From UBA922 sp035438805 (GTDB taxonomy: Bacteria > Patescibacteriota > Patescibacteriia > Magasanikbacterales > UBA922): 10,137 nucleotides of DNA. The position numbers and the translations under genes are program-made. Below are positions 5,915 through 10,137 of this stretch, piece by piece; position 1 is the stretch's first letter; every line of letters begins with the position of its first letter. The DNA lies in assembly GCA_035438805.1 (NCBI GenBank), contig DAORJA010000039.1, positions 1 to 10,137 of the forward strand. The letters are read 5' to 3'. The notes beneath the pieces are model-generated. The model ran no database searches. It was not told the origin of the DNA and was given only the letters and a program-made list of their open reading frames with translations.

Positions 5915-5953
5915 GGCCCCGTCTCTTGTATGAGAGACGGGGCCCTTCTAATT
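5915..5953 (+). terminator. terminator of the 123-aa gene
   Basis: GGCCCCGTCTCT (5915-5926) and AGAGACGGGGCC (5933-5944) form a perfect 12-bp stem with a six-base loop, ten bases after the stop codon. The following CTTCTAATTT is only moderately T-rich, so it may act partly as an mRNA-stabilising hairpin. Confidence 0.75.
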
Positions 5954-5972
5954 TATAGGATGTTTTACAAAA

Positions 5973-6002
5973 TAAAAAACCGAGGGTTATACAGACCCGC
6001 GG
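5973..6002 (-). terminator. terminator of the lexA / Cas2-like operon
   Basis: On the minus strand CCGCGGGT (6002-5995) pairs with ACCCTCGG (5987-5980), one mismatch, loop of seven, followed by six T residues. It lies 12 bases after the Cas2-like stop codon. The plus side also has CTTTTT, so it may work both ways between the two convergent units. Confidence 0.75.
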
Positions 6003-6014
6003 CTTTTTCTCCTT

Positions 6015-6281
6015 TTAGTTTGCACCAACTAGCAGTGAATTTGATAAATTGATTGATGCCCAATTTCGTGTGATTTCTGTTACGTAAATTTTGTCTTTTA
6101 CATCAACAACGCTTTTTAATTGATTGACGATGTCCAGTGAACTTAAGTCTGTTTGTATGAGCCACATTGATTTTAGTGGTCTACTCCATCGATTAGCGGA
6201 TTTGATCATTTTGAGGAGCATGGTATATTCCGCATTCGAGTCAGGTTTCGTAAGGTCGTATGAAATGAGATAGGTTTTCAT
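6015..6281 (-). CDS. Cas2-like protein (NCBI 'SinR family')
   Basis: This 88-residue protein opens with MKTYLISYDL, a first beta strand ending in D9 as in Cas2 and VapD ferredoxin-like proteins, where this Asp is the metal ligand. Strand-like segments SMWLIQT and KIYVTEI follow. Overall it resembles the stand-alone Cas2-like group that NCBI names 'SinR family' (unrelated to the Bacillus regulator SinR). Cas2 and VapD relatives include metal-dependent nucleases and mRNA interferases; the activity of this group is not established. No cas1, effector or repeat array is in the window. It starts 12 bases after the lexA stop, without a visible ribosome-binding site, and ends at a terminator, so it is almost certainly co-transcribed with lexA and therefore likely damage-inducible (inferred). 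Confidence 0.72.
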   Translation of the reverse strand: MKTYLISYDLTKPDSNAEYTMLLKMIKSANRWSRPLKSMWLIQTDLSSLDIVNQLKSVVDVKDKIYVTEITRNWASINLSNSLLVGAN

Positions 6282-6293
6282 AGTAAGGATATG

Positions 6294-6875
6294 TTATATA
6301 TATTGTCTTACTACACCAGTCACCACTCCCCCGACTTTTAATTCGTATTTTGGAAACAGGTCTGGGTATTTTTTGTTTGCTGCACGGAGAAACATTTTTT
6401 TGCCTTTTTGCATGAGAAATTTGAGTGTCCATTCATGATCGATTTCCGCGACTACTACTGCTCCTGGTTTTGCAGTCTTTTTTCTATTCACGATAACCAT
6501 ATCCCCTGACATGATTCCAGCGCCTTGCATAGAATCTCCTGAGACCTTCAGAAGGAAGGTGTGAGTAGGTTCGTGAATAAGAAGGTCATTTAGGGAAATA
6601 CAATCGAGTAGACTTTCCTCAGCGTCATGTGGAATTCCTGCACGAACTTCTCCAAGTACTCGTACTCCATAGAGTTTGGGAGTAGCAATGAGAAATCCTT
6701 CATCACTCTTTCGTACAATATCATCCTCAATAAACTTTTCAATATAGTCGAATGCGGCTGATTTTGACTTCACCCCAAAGACCTTGGTCATTTCTTCGTA
6801 GGTTGGAAGCCGTTTGTTTTTGTTGTAATAGGAAAGCAACGCTTGCATCCTTTTTTTATATAGATCGAGGGGCAT
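6294..6875 (-). CDS. lexA: LexA-type SOS repressor (S24 autoprotease)
   Basis: This 193-residue protein has the full LexA layout. Residues about 5-58 are a winged-helix DNA-binding domain (LYKKRMQALLSYY...LPTYEEMTKVFGV). The self-cleavage site is A79-G80 (GEVRAGIP), with the catalytic Ser115 (SGDSMQG) and Lys152 (EWTLKFL) of the S24 dyad. LexA represses DNA-damage genes until RecA filaments trigger its cleavage. The ATG at 6875 aligns with the usual LexA N-terminus; an in-frame GTG at 6905 would add ten residues. Two LexA-type boxes in its own promoter argue for true LexA rather than UmuD or a phage repressor, and for autoregulation. The helix-turn-helix sequence differs from Bacillus LexA, yet the boxes look like the Gram-positive kind. 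Confidence 0.88.
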   Translation of the reverse strand: MPLDLYKKRMQALLSYYNKNKRLPTYEEMTKVFGVKSKSAAFDYIEKFIEDDIVRKSDEGFLIATPKLYGVRVLGEVRAGIPHDAEESLLDCISLNDLLIHEPTHTFLLKVSGDSMQGAGIMSGDMVIVNRKKTAKPGAVVVAEIDHEWTLKFLMQKGKKMFLRAANKKYPDLFPKYELKVGGVVTGVVRQYI

Positions 6876-6942
6876 ATAAAAAGAGTTAATTAATGTGTCA
6901 CACACTTGTCCCCGGCCGGGTAGACATGGGTGGAACTTGAAA

Positions 6943-6956
6943 CGAACGTTTGTTCT
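6943..6956. promoter_or_regulatory. second LexA-type box, downstream of the start site
   Basis: CGAACGTTTGTTCT keeps the CGAAC-N4-GTTC core with imperfect symmetry. On the minus strand it lies about 8-21 bases after the predicted transcription start, where a bound repressor would block elongation or initiation. It looks weaker than the box at 6977-6992. Confidence 0.6.
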
Positions 6957-6970
6957 CCTCCTTACAATTC

Positions 6971-6999
6971 AGTATACCGAACGTACGTTCGGCTGTAAA
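6971..6999 (-). promoter_or_regulatory. lexA operon promoter
   Basis: On the minus strand TTTACA (6999-6994) and TATACT (6976-6971) are separated by exactly 17 bp, and the spacer is almost entirely the LexA-type palindrome. Start is expected near 6964. The leader to the ATG at 6875 is then about 90 nt. AAGGAGGAG (6963-6955) stands at its very 5' end with no start codon at a usable distance. Confidence 0.75.
6977..6992. promoter_or_regulatory. LexA operator (SOS box) in the promoter spacer
   Basis: CCGAACGTACGTTCGG is a perfect 16-bp palindrome matching the CGAAC-N4-GTTCG LexA box known from Bacillus and actinobacteria. It fills the gap between -35 and -10 of the lexA operon, so LexA binding would directly exclude RNA polymerase. 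Confidence 0.85.
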
Positions 7000-7036
7000 G
7001 TGTCTTTATAAACATTTGTGTGGATAAGTAGAAAAC

Positions 7037-7067
7037 AAAAAACATCCTGTTCAATCGGGATGTTTTT
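7037..7067. terminator. bidirectional terminator between the 88-aa gene and the lexA promoter
   Basis: AAAAACATCC (7038-7047) and GGATGTTTTT (7058-7067) form a ten-pair stem with a ten-base loop; the A-run and T-run make it usable on both strands. On the minus strand it ends the unit of the 88-aa gene before the lexA promoter at 6999. Confidence 0.75.
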
Positions 7068-7107
7068 CTTTCACTCTGTACCATCATTCTGATACTTAAT
7101 GAAAGGG

Positions 7108-7166
7108 ACGCGGTCGGTTGTTTTGCCATACAATCTGACCGCGTTGGTGCACTCCCTAGGGAGCGC
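7108..7166 (-). promoter_or_regulatory. 3' UTR hairpins of the 88-aa gene
   Basis: Two strong foldbacks follow the stop codon at 7180. The palindrome CTCCCTAGGGAG (7152-7163) extends to 7149-7166 with one G-U pair that exists only on the minus strand. ACGCGGTC (7108-7115) pairs perfectly with GACCGCGT (7137-7144), with TTGT/ACAA inside. Neither is followed by a T-run, so they look like mRNA-stabilising or regulatory structures ahead of the true terminator at 7037-7067. Confidence 0.5.
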
Positions 7167-7179
7167 GAGACTTGATCTT

Positions 7180-7446
7180 CTAGACGTCGTCCGGGTCGTA
7201 GAACGGAGGGGTGCGATCACCTCCGGGTGTCTCCGTGTCATGACCCAAGCTTCTGCTCTGGAGGATGGACCGCCCGGAACCGGGTTTCTCATCGGGTTCC
7301 ATCTGGGGGTAGTCCTCGAGGGTGGTGTGCTCGAGCGGAGCGGCTTGATCTTCCTCGAGATCAGTCGCTACTGCTGACGTGTCACGACGTCCCGTGGTCT
7401 TGTCCCCCACCATCTCCGACAAAAGATCTGCTTGAATGATATCCAC
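7180..7446 (-). CDS. GC-rich gene for a small acidic, probably disordered protein (88 aa)
   Basis: I do not recognise this protein. It starts with GTG (7446), preceded at ten bases by AGGA. The product is rich in Asp, Glu, Pro, Gly and Thr with few hydrophobic clusters (for example LEEDQAAPLEHTTLEDYPQ and the tail PPFYDPDDV), so it is probably mostly unstructured; only the first 14 residues look helix-forming. Several frames are open here because of the high GC. I chose this one because 38 of its first 60 codons end in G or C, it has a ribosome-binding site, and the flanking structures show G-U pairs only on this strand. It is on the same strand as the ftsQ-like gene, 187 bases after its stop. 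An acidic inhibitor or DNA-mimic role is conceivable but has no direct support. Confidence 0.5.
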   Translation of the reverse strand: MDIIQADLLSEMVGDKTTGRRDTSAVATDLEEDQAAPLEHTTLEDYPQMEPDEKPGSGRSILQSRSLGHDTETPGGDRTPPFYDPDDV

Positions 7447-7596
7447 GTCTTTTTATTCCTAAGGTGTAAGCCCGCACGTGGTGCGCCCCTCGTCAGCTTT
7501 ACCTGTTGTTGAAGTTATATGAGGGTGAGTGAGAGATCGAATGCAGTGGTTCGAACTGTCGCCCACCCTCGTATATCCTAAAAAGAACTATTTCAA
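7447..7596 (-). promoter_or_regulatory. structured leader and weak promoter of the 88-aa gene
   Basis: On the minus strand TTGAAA (7596-7591) and TATACG (7575-7570) form a poor promoter with a 15-bp spacer. The leader contains TATACGAGGGTG (7575-7564) pairing with CACCCTCATATA (7527-7516), one mismatch, around a small CAGT/ACTG stem with the palindrome GTTCGAAC. It also has a CGCAC/GTGCG hairpin (7485-7473) 27 bases before the GTG. The seven-pair GAGGGTG/CACCCTC core with a TTCGAA loop is superficially tRNA-like but far too short for a tRNA. Confidence 0.35.
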
Positions 7597-7633
7597 TGTA
7601 GCTTTATATCATATTTTTTTCTGTCTGACAATT

Positions 7634-8662
7634 TTATTTCCAGTAGATCCGATTCTCGTATCGGATATCGATATACGAGAGATTTTTCTTGTTCTCAATT
7701 TTTTGGAGTGCTAATTTGATTTCCCGAATTTGATCTTCGGCTCGAGAACGCGCAAAACGAGTTTTGATAGTCCATCCATCCTGTGTGGTGATGTAGAAAT
7801 CAATATTATTCTCTATGGTAAAGTACGATACCCCGAAGTCCATATTTTTCACCTGGTTGTACCAGGCAATCATAAGCTCAACTTCTTCAGGCTTTAATAC
7901 TTTCAGCCCTTTGCCTACTTCATGCTTACGCTTGTCGTAGATAATGGGAAATTCTTTTGTCTTGTCTCCATAGATATTTATGGTATTTGGAGTGTGTACT
8001 TGATCGACAACCACATCTACTGTGGTCGTAACTCCATCTGTAGTTGTTGTTGAAACTTTCCCTATAATATCCTTCCATTCATGATTTTCAACTGCACGAA
8101 TGAGCTCAACTACTGATCCATCAAGTCCAACGAGCCCATACATGACTCCATTGTCATAAATAATCGTTGAAACTTTTTCTTTGATAACAATATTCATTTC
8201 ATGTGGGAAACGTTTTTCTACCTGTATTTCATCAATCGGGAAACGTTTTTTCAGCACTTCTGAAATATCGAGTGTATTCGCAATAAGAAAGCTTGAATTT
8301 GGAATAAAACCAAAACTCTTATACCCAAGCGTATTTGAAATTACCTCTTCTATTTCTGCAGTCGTAATCCTGCTATTTCCTGAAATATGTACGTCTGTAA
8401 TATTGAAAAGCCCACTAAAAATCACCATGTAGATAAGCAATAAAATAGACACCACTAAGACTGATAATTTGATCATCATCTTTTTGTTTCCTGTAGTATC
8501 TTCTTTTCGATACGGATTATACTGAGTTCCTTTCCAGGTAAAATCTTTTACTTTTCGGGGCTTGTTATTCTTGAACATTTTATCAAAAAAACGCTCGGTC
8601 TTTTCCGCAGTGCGGTCGATATTTTTGATAAGTCGATGATGATTGACGATCCTTTTTCTCAT
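7634..8662 (-). CDS. FtsQ/DivIB-like POTRA-domain division protein
   Basis: This 342-residue protein has a basic cytoplasmic N-terminus (1-62), one membrane helix (about 63-83, LSVLVVSILLLIYMVIFSGL), and a POTRA-type start right after it (FNITDVHISGNSRITTAEI, about 86-160). The rest is an extracytoplasmic beta-rich part typical of FtsQ/DivIB, which link the early and late divisome. Similarity is by layout and the POTRA pattern; overall sequence is divergent. I chose the ATG at 8662: an in-frame start at 8737 would overlap the FemX-like gene by 43 bases and add nothing FtsQ-like. TATAGG lies four bases before the ATG, but no good promoter or ribosome-binding site is seen, so it is probably read with the upstream genes. 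A Thr-rich insert near residues 210-220 is unusual. Confidence 0.72.
   Translation of the reverse strand: MRKRIVNHHRLIKNIDRTAEKTERFFDKMFKNNKPRKVKDFTWKGTQYNPYRKEDTTGNKKMMIKLSVLVVSILLLIYMVIFSGLFNITDVHISGNSRITTAEIEEVISNTLGYKSFGFIPNSSFLIANTLDISEVLKKRFPIDEIQVEKRFPHEMNIVIKEKVSTIIYDNGVMYGLVGLDGSVVELIRAVENHEWKDIIGKVSTTTTDGVTTTVDVVVDQVHTPNTINIYGDKTKEFPIIYDKRKHEVGKGLKVLKPEEVELMIAWYNQVKNMDFGVSYFTIENNIDFYITTQDGWTIKTRFARSRAEDQIREIKLALQKIENKKNLSYIDIRYENRIYWK
7647..7680. repeat. overlapping palindromes at the end of the ftsQ-like gene
   Basis: ATCCGAT (7647-7653) pairs with ATCGGAT (7660-7666), and TCTCGTAT (7654-7661) pairs with ATACGAGA (7673-7680). The two share bases, so only one can form at a time. 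No T-run follows on the minus strand. They lie inside the last codons. Confidence 0.5.
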
Positions 8663-8694
8663 AGTACCTATAGACAGGCTTACAGGTAAGTAGT

Positions 8695-9726
8695 TTAGAA
8701 ACCACGTTTGATGCGCCGTAGTGTTTCGAATATCCACATAGGCCAGTATTTGGCCTTATTGATCACGAGATCCTGGCATTCGATCAAATCTTTAATGCTT
8801 CCTCCGAATCCTTTTTTGAAATGAGTAATGCCTTTGAATGGATGGCTCTTCTTTGCATGCTCAGGTGCCACACCCCAGAAATTGTACCATTTCAAACCTC
8901 GTTTTTTTGCTTCGCAGATTGCAGACCATTGTACCAGATATGGACTAGGAACTTTGTTGTCAGTACTAAGTGACGCTCCATGTCTATATGCTGCTGTAGT
9001 GCCGTAAAAATAGACCACAGCGCTTGCATCGAGTGTTCCATCAGGCAGGTAGGCATACAAGACCATTGCTTCCTTATTTTTTTCAAATGCCTTGAACTCT
9101 TTTTCTACATATTCATCTGAAAAACGCACAAACTTATGACGTTTGGCTGTAGTCGTGTGCAATGCATGGAATTCTGCAAGCTTTTCATGCGACGTATATG
9201 AGACAATTTTGACACCTTCTTTTTCACATCTGCGAATAAGATTACGGTGATTCTTGTTCATGTTTTTCATCAGCTCTTCCTCACTTGGCGAAAGATCAAG
9301 AATGCAGGTGGTCTCTGCAAGTGCATGGATAGGAGCGTTTCTGTATCCTAATGATTTGCACAATGCAATATTCTTCTCATTTGTTTCAATAAATGGACTA
9401 AGGCGGATAAATGATACATTGTACTCCCCTGCTTTCTCCTTCAAATAACTCGTAATTGACTGAAGTACTTCTCCATATGCTTCATCATTCTTTGAGAGTG
9501 GTCCATACGGAAGATAAAAATAAGAACCACGCTTTGCGTGGATTGCAATGACGAGTGCTCCACCTACGAGACTGTTCCCATCGTATGCCCCTACCAAAAA
9601 TGACTCTTCGCTCATTGATTGATAAAAATTTCCATATTCAACAGCTTGTGTCATGGGAGAATACGGTGCCGTTCGCACAAATTCGTTCCAGATTTTTTGA
9701 TCTTCAATTTGTTTCGCCACTATCAT
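8695..9726 (-). CDS. FemX/FemAB-family peptidoglycan interpeptide-bridge aminoacyltransferase
   Basis: This 343-residue protein matches the FemX class in length and pattern. It has a first GNAT-like domain with the core LVGGALVIAI...YFYLPYGPL, the segment KNHRNLIRRCEKEGVKI typical of Fem enzymes, and a second GNAT-like domain with a late YLVQWSAICEAKKRG...YNFWGVAP segment. Fem enzymes use aminoacyl-tRNA to add amino acids to the peptide stem of the peptidoglycan precursor, at the cytoplasmic face of the membrane. There is no coiled-coil insertion, which fits single-step FemX rather than FemA/B. The start overlaps the end of the aminotransferase by 23 bases; an operon is likely. The added amino acid cannot be read from sequence. 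Confidence 0.9.
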   Translation of the reverse strand: MIVAKQIEDQKIWNEFVRTAPYSPMTQAVEYGNFYQSMSEESFLVGAYDGNSLVGGALVIAIHAKRGSYFYLPYGPLSKNDEAYGEVLQSITSYLKEKAGEYNVSFIRLSPFIETNEKNIALCKSLGYRNAPIHALAETTCILDLSPSEEELMKNMNKNHRNLIRRCEKEGVKIVSYTSHEKLAEFHALHTTTAKRHKFVRFSDEYVEKEFKAFEKNKEAMVLYAYLPDGTLDASAVVYFYGTTAAYRHGASLSTDNKVPSPYLVQWSAICEAKKRGLKWYNFWGVAPEHAKKSHPFKGITHFKKGFGGSIKDLIECQDLVINKAKYWPMWIFETLRRIKRGF

Positions 9727-10137
9727 AATATGTTTTTAGCATGTGGCAGATTTTGTCTGCATGCTTTACTGAAATTTTTCTGGAGGTCGGCAGATTAAGT
9801 GAGCGCGCAGCAAGTCCTTCTGCTACTGGACAACTGCCCATTACATAACCAGTTTTTTCAAGCTTGATATCATCAGGTCCAATAACTGTGTCATACCAAT
9901 CACCGAGGATTATTCCGCGGTTTTTGAAGTATGTCATGACTTTACCGGGATCAGCTACGAGTACCGGGTAGCGGACATAGTAACTTCCTGTTAATTTTCT
10001 TGGCTTTTCAACTTTTTTTGTAGCAATTTCTTCATGATACCATCGAGCGATCTCGCCCCGGTGCTCATTCATACTTTCAAGTTGTTCCAATTGATTATAT
10101 AAAATGTGGCACAGACTATTGGCAAGACGTGATACTT
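9704..10137 (-). CDS. DegT/DnrJ/EryC1-family aminotransferase, C-terminal part
   Basis: The frame stays open to the right edge of the window; about 144 residues are visible and the start lies outside. The visible part matches the C-terminal domain of PLP-dependent sugar aminotransferases: an arm helix (ANSLCHILYNQLEQLESMNEHR), a small domain with YYVRYPVLV and RGIILGDWYDTVI, and the signature CPVAEGLAARSLNLPTS. These enzymes transaminate nucleotide-linked keto sugars for surface glycans. The PLP-binding lysine is upstream and cannot be checked. The stop TGA (9706-9704) lies inside the FemX-like gene start, implying translational coupling. Confidence 0.88.
   Translation of the reverse strand, partial: VSRLANSLCHILYNQLEQLESMNEHRGEIARWYHEEIATKKVEKPRKLTGSYYVRYPVLVADPGKVMTYFKNRGIILGDWYDTVIGPDDIKLEKTGYVMGSCPVAEGLAARSLNLPTSRKISVKHADKICHMLKTYYDSGETN

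Noticed and set aside
6015..6281. CRISPR-Cas locus suggested by the Cas2-like gene
   Set aside because: No repeat-spacer array, cas1 or effector gene anywhere in the window.
6898..6927. Nine-codon upstream ORF as a genuine peptide gene
   Set aside because: Too short to judge and the purine-rich motif is 27 bases away; kept only as a possible leader element.
7071..7439. Open frames on both strands overlapping the 88-aa gene (7071-7292 -, 7099-7377 +, 7227-7439 +)
   Set aside because: They are open because of high GC, lack ribosome-binding sites, and cross the hairpins or terminator; the 7180-7446 frame has the better codon pattern.
7516..7575. tRNA gene (7-bp GAGGGTG/CACCCTC stem with TTCGAA)
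   Set aside because: Only 36 bases lie between the arms, there is no proper five-base T-stem adjoining the acceptor, and no anticodon arm.

Overview
The window looks like a piece of a Patescibacteria (Candidate Phyla Radiation) genome. This is inferred from gene content and style, not from a marker gene. The host genes are moderately AT-rich, small and tightly packed, and most have no Shine-Dalgarno sequence. At least two seem to be read from nearly leaderless mRNAs (TGnTATACT, then 9 nt, then ATG). The mix of a FemX-like enzyme, an FtsQ-like POTRA protein, a coiled-coil M23 peptidase and a lone GltX is also familiar from that group. TGA and TAA both act as stops, so the standard bacterial code applies.

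Positions 1-3459 (+ strand) are housekeeping genes: the end of a SpoU/TrmH RNA methyltransferase, glutamyl-tRNA synthetase (gltX), a secreted coiled-coil M23 peptidase with its own extended -10 promoter, and a DEDDh-type 3'-5' exonuclease one base after it.

Positions 3460-5440 are accessory. A 400-base stretch without a convincing gene ends in a strong terminator and contains helices that suggest a structured RNA. Next comes a 60-codon YjzC-like gene whose whole transcript is bracketed by a 21-bp perfect inverted repeat. On the minus strand lies a two-gene unit resembling a toxin-antitoxin pair: a 56-aa basic protein, then a Doc/Fic protein overlapping it by one base. Its extended -10 promoter has a palindrome at the -35. 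A possible small minus-strand RNA with a terminator lies upstream of it.

Positions 5437-7600 hold an SOS-type unit between two unusual GC-rich small genes. The unit is lexA (cleavage site and Ser/Lys dyad intact) followed by a Cas2-like (NCBI 'SinR family') gene. Its promoter spacer is filled by a 16-bp perfect palindrome matching the CGAAC-N4-GTTCG type of LexA box, and a second box lies just after the predicted transcription start. The flanking genes (123 aa on +, 88 aa on -) have GC-rich third positions, visible ribosome-binding sites, structured leaders and hairpins downstream. They read as separate cassettes unlike the rest of the window.

Positions 7634-10137 (minus strand) form a cell-envelope cluster transcribed in the order DegT/DnrJ/EryC1 aminotransferase (partial), FemX-like aminoacyltransferase, FtsQ/DivIB-like POTRA protein. 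The most interesting points are the SOS-controlled Cas2-like gene, the transcript-length inverted repeat around the YjzC-like gene, the Doc protein with a non-Phd partner, and the two GC-rich cassettes.
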